A stretch of 64,000 nucleotides of DNA from a candidate division FCPU426 bacterium (lineage in GTDB: Bacteria; Oederibacteriota; Muellerivitia; Muellerivitales; Muellerivitaceae). Positions 15,894 through 24,933 of this stretch are shown piece by piece. The position numbers were made by a program, and so were the translations under genes. How positions within the stretch are numbered: position 1 is the first letter of the stretch; every line of letters starts with the position of its first letter. The DNA lies in contig PLZG01000098.1 in NCBI GenBank assembly GCA_003152075.1, positions 176,206 through 240,205 on the forward strand, given 5' to 3'. The notes beneath the pieces were generated by a model. That model was not told the DNA's origin. It searched no databases and saw only the letters and a list, made by a program, of their open reading frames with translations.

Positions 15894-18800
15894 ACCTTCC
15901 TAAACTCGCTATCGAACGCCCGGTCTTCGTTACTTGCCTCGTCATCCTCATCATAGTGATGGGTCTCATGGCTTACCGGTCCTTGGGCGTGGACCTTTTC
16001 CCCGACGTAAGTTTTCCCTTCATCTCAGTCACTACTCCCTATAAAGGAGCGGCTCCCGAGGAAATCGAGACGCAGATTTCCAAGCCAATGGAGGAACAAT
16101 TCTCCACCCTGGAAGGTGTGAAAAAGGTTTATTCCATCAATCAAGAAGGTTATTCCATCGTCACCATCCAGTTCACCCTGGAAACGGACAGCAAAGATGC
16201 CGAACAAAGGGTGCGGGACCGATTATCCTTCGTGCGACCCCAACTGCCCAAAGATATCGACGAACCGGTTGTCCAGCGGCTGGATCCCTCCGAACAACCC
16301 ATCATGATTCTTTCCCTCCAATCGGGTTTGAACGCCTACCAGGCCTATGACTTGGCGGACCAGGTCATCAAGCCTCAGCTTTCCCAGGTGGATGGCGTGG
16401 GAGTAGTGGACATCTTCGGGGGCTCGAAGCGCGAAATCCGCGTGGAACTGGACCGCAATAAACTGAACGCCTACCGCGTCAGCGGCACCTCGGTGGCCAA
16501 TAACATCGGATTGAACGGCATGAACGTGCCGGTCGGGAAGTACGAGATCAAAGGCAGCAACATCCTTTTCCGGTCGGTCGGTGAATATAGCGACCTGGAC
16601 CGCCTCAAGCACACGGTCGTCAATTTTTTGGGTTCGGATGTTCCCATCACGGTCGACAAGGTGGGACAGGTCATTGACACGGTGCAGGACGCCCAAAATT
16701 ACAGCTCCATCAACGGCAAGCCTTCCCTTTTCCTCCAGATCCACAAACAATCCAAAGCCAATACGGTGGCGGTCGTGGACGCGGTCATGAAAATCATCGG
16801 ACATGTTAACGAGGTCCTGAAAAGCCATCCCGGATCACCCCAAATTTCCCTCGTCCGGGAAGACGGCCGCATCGTGCGCATGAACCTGGCCGACGTCCAA
16901 CACACCATCGGCATCGGCATTTCATTGACCGTGCTGGTGGTTTTCCTCTTCTTGGGTAGTTTCCGTTCAACCTTGATTACCATCACGGCCCTGCCCGTTT
17001 CCCTTTTGGGCGCCTTTATCCTGATGAACTGGATGGGATTTACCCTCAACCTGATGACCCTTTTAGCCCTGTCGCTGGCCGTGGGGCTCTTGATCGATGA
17101 CGCCATCGTGGTGCGGGAAAACATTTGGCGGCATATGGAAGAAGGGGAGGAACCCCTCAAAGCGGCCTTAAGCGGCACCATGGAAGTGGCCTTGGCCGTC
17201 GTGGCTACCTCCTCGGTCATCATCTCCGTGTTTCTCCCTATCGCCTTCCTGCACGGTACTGTCGGCCAATTTTTCCGACAGTTCGGCATGACGGTTTGTT
17301 TTGCCATGGCGGTTTCGCTTTTCGAGGCCATGGTCATGGGCCCCATGCTTTCGGCCTATTGGGCCAAAAAACGGGGTAAAGGGTTCAGCTTCATCGACGC
17401 GCTGGATAATTGGTTCTCGCCCATGTTGAGGGGCTTCGACCGGTTCCAAACCGCTCTCGAAAGGCAATATGAAAGGCTCATTACGTGGTGCGTTTCCTCC
17501 GATAAGGTTTTCTGGTTTGTTTCCCACCGATTGATGGTGCTGATATTAGCGGGATGCATCTTCGTGGCCAGCGTGATGGTCGGGAAATTCTTCGTCAAGT
17601 TCACCTTCCTGCCCAACGGGGACAACGGCGAGTTCATGGTGTCCCTGAAAATGTCGCCGAACACCTCCCTGGATACCATGCGGGACTGGACCTATAAAAT
17701 CAGCCAGATCGTCCGGGCCCACAAGGAGATCGACCTGACTTCCGAGGTGGTCGGTGATACCCAGGGCAACGACAACACCGGCACCATCTACGCGAAGCTT
17801 ACCCCCTGGAATACCCGTAAACTGACAACTTCGGACCTGAAGGACATTATGCGCAAGGAACTGGAGCCTTACCGGGCACAATTACAGCCCCAAGTAGGGG
17901 ATCGGGACTTAGTGGCCAACCAGGCGCCTTTCATGATGGTCCTGGCGGGGGATGATTACAAAATATTGGAACCCCTTTCCAAGCAGATCGTGGAAAAATA
18001 CAAATCCATCCCCGGCCTAGCAGATGTTCAGACCAATTACGACGGGGGTAAGGCGGAGTTCCAAGCCGTGTTAGACCCGGTTCGCAGCCGCCAATTGGGG
18101 GTTTTGGGTATCGAGGCGGGCAATGAGTTACGCACGCAAGTGGAAGGAAACGTCCCAGCCAAATTCCGGGATAACGGGTTGGAATATGACATTCGGGTCC
18201 GCATGCAGGAAGACCAGCGTGATTTGCAGAAGGATTTCAACGATGTCTGGGTTCCCAACACCAACAACCGGCTGGTGAGGCTTGCCGACATCGCCAAGCC
18301 CGTCACCACTGAAGGCCCGGCAAAGATAAACCGTTTGAACCGCCAGCGTTACATCATGATAACGGGCCAGCTGGGCAAGGGTGGGGCGCTTCAAAGCATC
18401 GTCGACGAGGGAAAAAAATACATGGGTACCCTGCAATTGCCCCCGGGCGTGAGCTTTAGCTTTATCGGCCAGGCGGAAGATATGCAGGACCTTGTGGTCA
18501 GCATGCTGGAAGCCATCGGCCTGGCGCTTCTCTTCACTTACATGATCCTGGCCAGCTTGTATGAATCGCCTATCCTGCCCATTACCATTATGGCTTCCAT
18601 CCCCTTGGCCATCGTGGGGGCCTTCGTGGCCATGGCCATCACGGGCCAGACCTTGAACATTTTCAGCATGATTTCCATGATCATGCTCATGGGGCTGGTC
18701 ACCAAGAACGCCATTCTCCTGGTGGACTACACGGTCCAGATGGAAAGGAAAGGAGTGCCACGTAACGAAGCCATCAAAATGGCGGGGAAAGTCCGGCTTC

Positions 18801-19069
18801 GTCCTATTCTGATGACGACCCTAGCTTTGATATCGGGCATGATCCCGACGGCTTTAGCCCTGACGGAAGTCGGCAAATTCCGTCAGTCCATGGGTGTTGC
18901 GGTCATTGGGGGGCTCATCAGTTCGCTTCTCCTGACTTTGGTCATCGTTCCCTCGGTTTATGGTTACGTGGACGATTTCCGTCTCTGGTTGAGGAGGGTT
19001 TTCAACGCGGATGAACAAAAGACCGCATCAGGGTTAAAAACGGCAAAAGACCGCAAATTTCAAAGGTAA
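15890..19069 (+). CDS. RND-family efflux transporter (AcrB-like permease)
   Basis: 1059 residues from the GTG at 15890 (GGAGAA upstream, overlapping the tolC stop). The protein starts like HAE-family pumps, with LAIERPVFVTCLVILIIVMG and VDLFPDVSFPFISVTTPYKG. TM4 contains LALSLAVGLLIDDAIVVREN, with the adjacent Asp pair needed for proton relay; EEVTxxISxPMEEQ-like EIETQISKPMEEQFSTLEGV follows the first helix. The second half repeats the layout with MLMGLVTKNAILLVDYTVQM. Substrates are probably hydrophobic or amphiphilic compounds. No membrane-fusion adaptor gene is present in this operon, which is unusual. Confidence 0.94.
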   Translation: MNLPKLAIERPVFVTCLVILIIVMGLMAYRSLGVDLFPDVSFPFISVTTPYKGAAPEEIETQISKPMEEQFSTLEGVKKVYSINQEGYSIVTIQFTLETDSKDAEQRVRDRLSFVRPQLPKDIDEPVVQRLDPSEQPIMILSLQSGLNAYQAYDLADQVIKPQLSQVDGVGVVDIFGGSKREIRVELDRNKLNAYRVSGTSVANNIGLNGMNVPVGKYEIKGSNILFRSVGEYSDLDRLKHTVVNFLGSDVPITVDKVGQVIDTVQDAQNYSSINGKPSLFLQIHKQSKANTVAVVDAVMKIIGHVNEVLKSHPGSPQISLVREDGRIVRMNLADVQHTIGIGISLTVLVVFLFLGSFRSTLITITALPVSLLGAFILMNWMGFTLNLMTLLALSLAVGLLIDDAIVVRENIWRHMEEGEEPLKAALSGTMEVALAVVATSSVIISVFLPIAFLHGTVGQFFRQFGMTVCFAMAVSLFEAMVMGPMLSAYWAKKRGKGFSFIDALDNWFSPMLRGFDRFQTALERQYERLITWCVSSDKVFWFVSHRLMVLILAGCIFVASVMVGKFFVKFTFLPNGDNGEFMVSLKMSPNTSLDTMRDWTYKISQIVRAHKEIDLTSEVVGDTQGNDNTGTIYAKLTPWNTRKLTTSDLKDIMRKELEPYRAQLQPQVGDRDLVANQAPFMMVLAGDDYKILEPLSKQIVEKYKSIPGLADVQTNYDGGKAEFQAVLDPVRSRQLGVLGIEAGNELRTQVEGNVPAKFRDNGLEYDIRVRMQEDQRDLQKDFNDVWVPNTNNRLVRLADIAKPVTTEGPAKINRLNRQRYIMITGQLGKGGALQSIVDEGKKYMGTLQLPPGVSFSFIGQAEDMQDLVVSMLEAIGLALLFTYMILASLYESPILPITIMASIPLAIVGAFVAMAITGQTLNIFSMISMIMLMGLVTKNAILLVDYTVQMERKGVPRNEAIKMAGKVRLRPILMTTLALISGMIPTALALTEVGKFRQSMGVAVIGGLISSLLLTLVIVPSVYGYVDDFRLWLRRVFNADEQKTASGLKTAKDRKFQR

Positions 19070-19161
19070 CCCATGCCCTTCAGATGGGTAAGCCTTGATT
19101 CTGAGCTTTCGAAAAAGGGTTTCGGCTAAACCTTTTGACGAAAGAATGGGGTTATTGTTAA

Positions 19162-19800
19162 ATGAACCCCGCAATAGACTTTTATAAAAAGGGTTCCCGT
19201 ACAGTGAATTTCATAAAATCAAAAATTATCTTTCTTTTCTTCGGCGCTCTTTTTGCGGGATTTGTTATTTCGGCTTGTAACAGTAATCCGCCGGTAATCG
19301 CGGCCAAAACGGTGGCCGGCACCCTTCCCACTTTTACCTCTACCCCTTGCTGGACAATGGGAATTTCTAGCGTGGGTTCAACGCTTGACGCGGTTGATGT
19401 CGCCTGGGCTTATTCCTATCCTGTCGTGCCAAACGTCAACAAAACGCTCACCCACATGGTTGCTTATAGTTCTTCCAATATTCCTGTCACTTATGAAATG
19501 GGTATTTACTCGGATAATGGAGCTGGCGCGCCTAATTTTCTCCTGGGAGAAACCGCCCCGCAAACTTCCGGACCTGTTACCGGTTGGAACAAGGCGCCTG
19601 TTAGCTTCACGGTTTCCTTGTCCAGCGGGGTGACCTATTGGCTGGTTTTGCATTCGACCAATCTCTATTATCAAGGGATTGCCGGACTCGTGTACGCTTA
19701 TAAGAATATTGGCACTACTTTTGGAGCATTGCCTACCTCTTTCGCGGGAGCCACGAGCACCGGGGTCGTCTTTTCTTTCTACGGCACCGCCTGTCCTTAA
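19162..19800 (+). CDS. Probable lipoprotein with a beta-rich exported domain, hypothetical
   Basis: 212 residues from 19162, or 198 from a GTG at 19204; both keep the lipoprotein signal (IIFLFFGALFAGFVISAC). The mature chain is Thr/Ser/Gly rich with alternating aromatic strands: THMVAYSSSNIPVTYEMGIY, NFLLGETAPQTSGPVTGWNK and SSGVTYWLVLHSTN. This pattern (ETAPQTSG...W...VSLSSGVTYWL) is like the carbohydrate-binding-type beta-sandwich repeats found in surface proteins that describe a fluid/gas or wearable display, but no named family is certain. It does not appear to belong to the RND operon. Confidence 0.6.
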   Translation: MNPAIDFYKKGSRTVNFIKSKIIFLFFGALFAGFVISACNSNPPVIAAKTVAGTLPTFTSTPCWTMGISSVGSTLDAVDVAWAYSYPVVPNVNKTLTHMVAYSSSNIPVTYEMGIYSDNGAGAPNFLLGETAPQTSGPVTGWNKAPVSFTVSLSSGVTYWLVLHSTNLYYQGIAGLVYAYKNIGTTFGALPTSFAGATSTGVVFSFYGTACP

Positions 19801-19810
19801 ACTGAAAACT

Positions 19811-19945
19811 TTACGTTCCGTTGGACTTAAACCAGCCTTTTTTCAAGCCATGCTCCACGGCCACCCGCACAGGATTGGCCAGGGTCAAGCCGGCGGTTAA
19901 TCCCAGGAAAAGAAGCGATATGGTAAAGCCGATAAGTTTTTTCAT
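19811..19945 (-). CDS. 44-residue secreted peptide with its own ECF-like promoter
   Basis: A short frame, ATG at 19945 to TAA at 19811, encodes a protein starting MKKLIGFTISLLFLGLTAGL and ending GLKKGWFKSNGT. The first 22 residues are a good Sec signal peptide (cleavage after TLA), leaving a mature peptide of about 22 residues, NPVRVAVEHGLKKGWF-like. The ribosome site is weak. Support comes from the promoter-like element 46-77 bases upstream, in the same geometry as for the 64-aa secreted protein. Function unknown. Confidence 0.55.
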   Translation of the reverse strand: MKKLIGFTISLLFLGLTAGLTLANPVRVAVEHGLKKGWFKSNGT

Positions 19946-19990
19946 GACTAAACTCACTGCCTTTTACATTTGCATTTTCCATTCCACCCA

Positions 19991-20022
19991 TTAGACGGAA
20001 TGAGCCGCCAGTCAGTTTCACC
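19991..20022 (-). promoter_or_regulatory. ECF-sigma-like promoter of the 44-aa secreted peptide
   Basis: On the minus strand, GGTGAAAC (20022-20015), a 17-base spacer and CGTCTAATGGG (from 19997) are seen. Downstream box, its flank ATGGG and spacing are identical to the site ahead of tatT at 11727-11758. Confidence 0.55.
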
Positions 20023-20159
20023 GCCAAAATTGAAAGAAACCGTTATTTAATCCAGGGATTTTGGGTATCCTGCTTTTCCCTCAGTGCCTCTACCCAGGGG
20101 ATGGAGCGTCTTTTATGCCAGTTGATCTGTCCCCCGAAGCCTTAGAGAAGGGGGAAACC

Positions 20160-21059
20160 ATGATTCAAGCCAAACAACTTGTCAAAAATTATGACGCTTT
20201 TCGTGCGGTGGATGGTGTGGATTTTGACGTCCAAAAGGGGGAGTGTTTCGGGTTCCTGGGACCCAATGGGGCCGGAAAATCCACCCTTATGAAGATGGTG
20301 TACTGTTTCTCGCCCCGAAGCGCGGGGGAGCTTTCTATTTTCGGGCTGGACCCGGACCTGAAACCCGCCGAGATCAAGAATCGCATCGGCGTGGTGGCCC
20401 AGACCGACAACCTGGACGAACAGGTCAGCGTGATCCAGAACCTCGAAATTTACGCGGGGTATTTCGGACTTTCACGCCGGGAGACGAAAAACAAGATCCA
20501 ATCCCTTTTGGGGTTCATGGCCCTGGAAGCGAAATCGAAGGCCCGAATCAAGGAATTGTCGGGAGGATTAAAAAGGAGATTGGTGATCGCACGGGCCTTA
20601 CTCAACGACCCGGAAATCCTAATCCTGGACGAACCCACCACCGGATTAGACCCCCAGGTACGGCATCTGATCTGGGCCAAGTTGCGGGAACTCAAGGGCC
20701 AGGGTGTCACACTCCTATTAACTACCCATTACATGGAAGAAGCCCATGAGCTGTGCGACCGCTTGTTGGTCATGGATAAGGGAAAGGTACTGGACTCTGG
20801 GAAACCCAGGGATCTGGTACAAAAGTCCATGCCGCCTTACGTACTGGAATTGCCGGCCACACTCCAAAAAAACCTGGGTGCTCTGCCTACCGCCGTGCAC
20901 ATGGAAGCTCACGGGGATAAGTTGTTCCTTTATTCGACATCACCGGATGTCCTGGAAAAGGTGGCGGTGAGTCTAAGCGGGGAATTTCGCATCCGCACGA
21001 CGGGGCTTGAGGACCTGTTTCTCAAACTCACGGGGAGGGACCTGCATGACTCAGATTAA
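20160..21059 (+). CDS. ABC transporter ATP-binding protein (NodI-like)
   Basis: 299 residues from the ATG at 20160, which has AAGGGGGAAACC upstream; an ATG at 20115 is an alternative. Walker A is GPNGAGKST, the Q-loop VVAQTDNLDEQVSV, the signature LSGGLKRRLVIARAL, Walker B LILDEPTTGLD, and the H-loop TTHYMEEAHELCDRLLVMD. The sequence and the C-terminal extension fit the NodI/DrrA-type exporters with a single ABC-2 permease. The partner permease is 102 bases downstream, with a palindromic repeat between them. Confidence 0.93.
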   Translation: MIQAKQLVKNYDAFRAVDGVDFDVQKGECFGFLGPNGAGKSTLMKMVYCFSPRSAGELSIFGLDPDLKPAEIKNRIGVVAQTDNLDEQVSVIQNLEIYAGYFGLSRRETKNKIQSLLGFMALEAKSKARIKELSGGLKRRLVIARALLNDPEILILDEPTTGLDPQVRHLIWAKLRELKGQGVTLLLTTHYMEEAHELCDRLLVMDKGKVLDSGKPRDLVQKSMPPYVLELPATLQKNLGALPTAVHMEAHGDKLFLYSTSPDVLEKVAVSLSGEFRIRTTGLEDLFLKLTGRDLHDSD

Positions 21060-21072
21060 AAAACATAAAAGC

Positions 21073-21133
21073 TGTCATTGCGAGGAGTGTCCCGCGAGTA
21101 GCGGGACGCTTACGACGAAGCAACCCAAGTTTT
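21073..21133. repeat. GTCATTGCGAGGA repeat (half element) inside the ABC operon
   Basis: TGTCATTGCGAGGAGTGTCC followed by a hairpin (CCCGCGAGTAGCGGG) and ACGACGAAGCAACCCAAGTT. It is a single-ended copy of the family seen complete at 46272-46424 and 57552-57692. Confidence 0.8.
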
Positions 21134-21161
21134 AATAAGTCTTTCGACCAAAGGTTTAATT

Positions 21162-21956
21162 ATGGAAATAAGCCAATCCACTTCTAAGCCAGTACCCTCC
21201 ACCTTCCGCCGTTTGATGGCCGTCTGCTACCGGCACATGACCACCTATAACCGGAACTTCTTCACCAATTCCTTTGGGGTGGTATTGGAACCCCTCATTT
21301 TTTTCATGGCGGTGGGCTGGGGGCTGGCTTCCGCGATTGGTTCCATCGATGGGGTCCCTTACCTGGTGTTCCTGGTGCCGGGGCAAATCATGACCAGCGT
21401 GGTTTATTCGGTGGCTTTCGAGACTTCCTACGGCACTTACTTCCGGCTGGAGATGGACCACAATTATGACTCCATGATGGTTACACCCCTGGGGGTCTCC
21501 GATATTTTCTGGGGGGAACTGCTTTACGTCGGAGTCCGGGCGGCGTTCTTTTCCACTATCCCCTTAGTGATTTTTGGGGTTTGGGGCCTCATTCTCTCTC
21601 CCTGGGCGGTTCTGGTCCCTTTGGTTTGTTTTTTTACCGCCATTGCCATTGGAAGCCTGGGGTTGTTCGCCAACCGCCTGGTTAAGAGCCTGAACCAGTT
21701 TAATTTTTTCGTCAGCGGCCTCATCGCCCCTCTTTTGTTTTTTTCGGGCACCCTTTTTCCGATAGATAAGATTCCCAAGGCGGTGGCCTTCGTGATGGCT
21801 TGGATGCCGCTCTATCCTTCAATCAACCTATGCCGCATGTTGACTACCGGCCATTTCCAACCCGAACTCTGGGTGACATTGGTTTACGTGGTGCTTGTTC
21901 CCTGGCCCCTTGGTTATTTAGGGGTAAAATGCATCAGGCCCAAATTAATTAAATAG
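21162..21956 (+). CDS. ABC-2 type permease (NodJ-like)
   Basis: 264 residues with about six membrane segments. NodJ-like landmarks are YLVFLVPGQIMTSVVYSVAF, ETSYGTYFRLEMDHNYDSMM and VTPLGVSDIFWGELLY, then NFFVSGLIAPLLFFSGTLFP in the last part. It pairs with the ATP-binding protein upstream to form an exporter, perhaps for a polyketide, glycolipid or lipooligosaccharide-like product. pcm follows after 13 bases and may be co-transcribed. Confidence 0.9.
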   Translation: MEISQSTSKPVPSTFRRLMAVCYRHMTTYNRNFFTNSFGVVLEPLIFFMAVGWGLASAIGSIDGVPYLVFLVPGQIMTSVVYSVAFETSYGTYFRLEMDHNYDSMMVTPLGVSDIFWGELLYVGVRAAFFSTIPLVIFGVWGLILSPWAVLVPLVCFFTAIAIGSLGLFANRLVKSLNQFNFFVSGLIAPLLFFSGTLFPIDKIPKAVAFVMAWMPLYPSINLCRMLTTGHFQPELWVTLVYVVLVPWPLGYLGVKCIRPKLIK

Positions 21957-21969
21957 TAACGGAGCGGGA

Positions 21970-22620
21970 ATGGATTCCACCCGGCTGAGTGAGCGGCATG
22001 TCATGGTGAAGGAACAGCTGGAAAAGCGAGGGATCCAAAATCCCTGGGTCCTCCAGGCCATGCTGGATATCCCCCGCCATTTTTTCCTGCCCGATGACCA
22101 ACACCTAAAGGCCTACGAGGATCGTCCGGTTCCCATTGGCCAGGGCCAAACCATCAGCCAGCCCTATATCGTCGCACTCATGATTGAGCTCATTGAACCC
22201 AAGGATTCCGATCGGGTCCTGGAAGTGGGTTTGGGAAGCGGCTACTCGGCCTCGGTTCTTCGTCGCGTAGTGAAGGAAGTTTACGCCATCGAGAGGGAGC
22301 CTCTTTTACTGGAGGAAGCCCGGCGGCGGTTGGAGCGGTTGCCCTTCGGCCAAATCCACCTACGTTCGGGGGACGGCACCTTGGGCTGGAGTGAGGCGGC
22401 CCCCTTTGACGCCATCCTGATCACCGCCGGAAGCCCCCGGATACCCGAAACCCTCCTGTCGCAGTTGAAAGTGGGGGGCGTGATGGTGGTTCCGGTTGGA
22501 AACCGTGAGGAGCAAAAGCTGGTACGGGTGGTGAAGAGCTCTGAAACCCATTTTCAAGAAAAGGAGTTGATGGCCGTCCGATTTGTGCCTTTGATTGGGA
22601 CTGAAGGCTGGCCTCAATAA
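21970..22620 (+). CDS. pcm: Protein-L-isoaspartate O-methyltransferase
   Basis: 216 residues. It repairs spontaneously formed L-isoaspartyl residues by S-adenosylmethionine-dependent methylation. The family opening RHVMVKEQLEKRGIQNPWVL is followed by PRHFFLPDD, PIGQGQTISQPYIVALMIEL, the SAM motif VLEVGLGSGYSASVL, and FDAILITAGSPRIPETLLSQ with GGVMVVPVG. The length is typical. A GGAG stretch lies just before the ATG. Its end is followed by a palindromic repeat shared with 28309-28344. Confidence 0.95.
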   Translation: MDSTRLSERHVMVKEQLEKRGIQNPWVLQAMLDIPRHFFLPDDQHLKAYEDRPVPIGQGQTISQPYIVALMIELIEPKDSDRVLEVGLGSGYSASVLRRVVKEVYAIEREPLLLEEARRRLERLPFGQIHLRSGDGTLGWSEAAPFDAILITAGSPRIPETLLSQLKVGGVMVVPVGNREEQKLVRVVKSSETHFQEKELMAVRFVPLIGTEGWPQ

Positions 22621-22622
22621 AT

Positions 22623-22662
22623 AAAACCCTCGCCCCTTGAGGGAGAGGGTAGGGTGAGGGGG
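22623..22662. repeat. CCCTCGCCCCTTGAGGGAGAGGG palindromic repeat
   Basis: ACCCTCGCCCCTTGAGGGAG followed by AGGGTAGGGTGAGGGGGGT; an inverted copy is at 28309-28344. It lies between convergent genes and may act as a transcription or mRNA-end element. Confidence 0.75.
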
Positions 22663-22667
22663 GTCTT

Positions 22668-24896
22668 CTACCGCCTAAGTATTCCAAAAGCGGCGGCAGG
22701 GACAACTTCCCAATGATCGAACCCCGGCCTTGTCCAAACCATATGAAACACCTGGGTATCGCCTTCCTTTTTCAAGTAATTTACCCGGATTAAGTGGGGG
22801 CCTCGGGTCAGTTTCAACTCCGCTGGGTTGCCCAGCGTGGTATCAAAAATTTTCCGGCCGTCCAACAAGATTTCCGCCCAATCGGTGGTTAGGATTTGAA
22901 AACTATAATTCCCCGTGGCAGGTGCGACCAGTTGACCCTGCCAGCGGATGTAAAAGGGCGGATAGTCCTGGAAGGGGAAATCCAGTTTATAAGTAAAGTT
23001 CAAAACCGGGTCCAACCTATGGGCTACCGGTTTCGTCTTTCCATCCAAGGAATTAAAATAATCTCCCACCAGCCCACGATCCCAGCCCTGGTAGTAGCCC
23101 ATGACTCCCCGCGGAACCTTATAAACGAAGATTAAAGTCCGCCCATCCCGATCCTTGAGTCTTTCTTCCTCCCCCCCAGGCAAAATAGTTTTCAGGAAAT
23201 CCAGCAAGCCGGATTTGCCTTCCTCTAAAAAGAAGATCGTGTCCCGGTCCGAGGGCCAGGCCCCGGTCTTCAAGTCTTCTGGGATATGAAGTCCCTGCAA
23301 CCGGTTCCCTGCGGGATAACCCAGATAAGCGATGGTGTGGTTCCCGAAGTAAGCCGGAGTCACGAAGTAGTCGTATTTTCCGGGCTCGTTTGTTTCCAAG
23401 CCCTCAATCATCCGTCCGATGTAGTTTTGTTCCGGCCCATAACCTTGCCAGCAGGGGTAGGTTTGGGCTTGCACGACGAAGTAGGTATAGGCGTTTTGTG
23501 CTCCGGCGAAGAGGAGAAGGACGGCTGTGGCCCATCCGACTTGTTTTTTAAGGCGGGGAAGGGAAGCTAAGCCGCGCCAGAAATAATCAAACGAGGAAGC
23601 GGCTAGGAAAGCCACGAAGGGCGTGACGGCCAGCATGCGGTTGGAATGGGCCACATCGGTGGAAAGTAGGCAGGGAAGGCTCATGACGAACAGACCTGAA
23701 ATCGCGTAAAAAGAATCCCGTTCCTTTCTTCGATGAAAGGCCAGGGCCAAACCCAAAAGGAAAAACAAACCTGTGATATCGTCCAACATGCGGTAACCCG
23801 GAATGTTATGGCGGGGGTTCGCGTCCCCCTCCCGGTTGAACATGAGGGCGGTACGGAACCAATGGTCCACCACCGGCAGGAGACTTTTCTTTTCCCGGAC
23901 TTCATTCAGAATAAAGAGGGCCTTTTCCCGGTTTCCAAAACTTCCTTGTTGGGCCATGTACCAAATGAAGGGGGTTGCAACCAGGCCCACCAGCAGGAAG
24001 AAGCCCAGAATTTGCTGCCGGGTGATCCGGGTTTCCTTGCGCCGGATCCGGTATTCATAAATCGCCAAGATCAGCATGAGGAAGGGCACGGCCTTGAAGG
24101 ATTGGTAGGTATAGAGACCGATGCCGCAAAAGAGGGCAGAAAGCACCAAGGCCCAGGTTTTTCGTTTTTGAAGCCAATAAACCCAGAAGGCCAGGGTCCC
24201 GAACATATAGAAGGGAACCTGGATGGTGGGAAAACCGTTGCGGCTGTCGATTAAGTTCCACCGCATGATGGCAAGAAAGAACAAGGCCAACAACGCGATG
24301 CGGGGTCCGGAAAGCTGGCGGAAGGCCCAGTAAACGAATGGAAGGGTAGCCAGGGAAAATAGGGCGAAGAAAAGATGGAAGGTGAAGTAGGACGAACCCA
24401 CCAGTTTGAACCAGGCCGCCAACTGGTAATACATGCCCACTTCGGGAACGTGGTAATTGAAGACCTCGAAAAAGGGCCGCCAGCCCTCGAAGGCGATTCT
24501 TAGGGCCGACATTCCCATCAGCCCCTGGTCGGTGTGCATGCCGGAGGGAAGGGAGTCTAAGCGAAAAACCCGTAGGAAAAGCCCAAGGCCTAGGATTAAT
24601 GCCAGCAGCCATCTTTCCACTTTTTCGGAAAGGGCTTTGGAGGGTGTTTTGGATGGGAAAGGAAGGCTGCCTAATTTCCAAATGGCGAAAGCGAAAAACA
24701 TCAGTCCGGGCAGGAGGGTCCAGGCTTTATCCGCTTGGGCGAGAAAGAACTGTCCAACAGCCGCAGCTGCGAGGATGAGTAGGAGGGTTCGTCCGTATCG
24801 TGGAGAAGGGGATTTTGAAGGCAAGAAAACTCCCGGACGGTTGATTTTTACTTTTCTTATGATACCAATTTCAAAGATGAAATGGAGGTCCCGCAC
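22668..24896 (-). CDS. GT39/ArnT-like membrane glycosyltransferase with a C-terminal PA14 domain
   Basis: 742 residues. The N-terminal 500 hold about 10-12 membrane segments typical of dolichyl/polyprenyl-phosphate-dependent glycosyltransferases (PMT/ArnT superfamily), with the periplasmic acidic loop LFLRVFRLDSLPSGMHTDQG near the first helices. The C-terminal part (about residues 600-735) looks like a PA14 domain: GLVGDYFNS, PPFYIRWQGQLVAPATGNYS, FQILTTDWAEILLDGRKIFD and LTRGPHLIRVNYLKKEGD. PA14 domains bind carbohydrates or adhesins, so the protein may both attach and recognise sugars at the outer face. The GTG start at 24896 is uncertain. Confidence 0.85.
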   Translation of the reverse strand: MRDLHFIFEIGIIRKVKINRPGVFLPSKSPSPRYGRTLLLILAAAAVGQFFLAQADKAWTLLPGLMFFAFAIWKLGSLPFPSKTPSKALSEKVERWLLALILGLGLFLRVFRLDSLPSGMHTDQGLMGMSALRIAFEGWRPFFEVFNYHVPEVGMYYQLAAWFKLVGSSYFTFHLFFALFSLATLPFVYWAFRQLSGPRIALLALFFLAIMRWNLIDSRNGFPTIQVPFYMFGTLAFWVYWLQKRKTWALVLSALFCGIGLYTYQSFKAVPFLMLILAIYEYRIRRKETRITRQQILGFFLLVGLVATPFIWYMAQQGSFGNREKALFILNEVREKKSLLPVVDHWFRTALMFNREGDANPRHNIPGYRMLDDITGLFFLLGLALAFHRRKERDSFYAISGLFVMSLPCLLSTDVAHSNRMLAVTPFVAFLAASSFDYFWRGLASLPRLKKQVGWATAVLLLFAGAQNAYTYFVVQAQTYPCWQGYGPEQNYIGRMIEGLETNEPGKYDYFVTPAYFGNHTIAYLGYPAGNRLQGLHIPEDLKTGAWPSDRDTIFFLEEGKSGLLDFLKTILPGGEEERLKDRDGRTLIFVYKVPRGVMGYYQGWDRGLVGDYFNSLDGKTKPVAHRLDPVLNFTYKLDFPFQDYPPFYIRWQGQLVAPATGNYSFQILTTDWAEILLDGRKIFDTTLGNPAELKLTRGPHLIRVNYLKKEGDTQVFHMVWTRPGFDHWEVVPAAAFGILRR

Positions 24897-24933
24897 CTGC
24901 TAGGATAAACCCGGTTTTGAAGAGCCTGTATTC

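Noticed and set aside
19162..19800. Part of the RND operon as a missing adaptor
   Set aside because: The product is a beta-rich lipoprotein without a coiled coil or lipoyl-like halves, so it is not a membrane-fusion protein.
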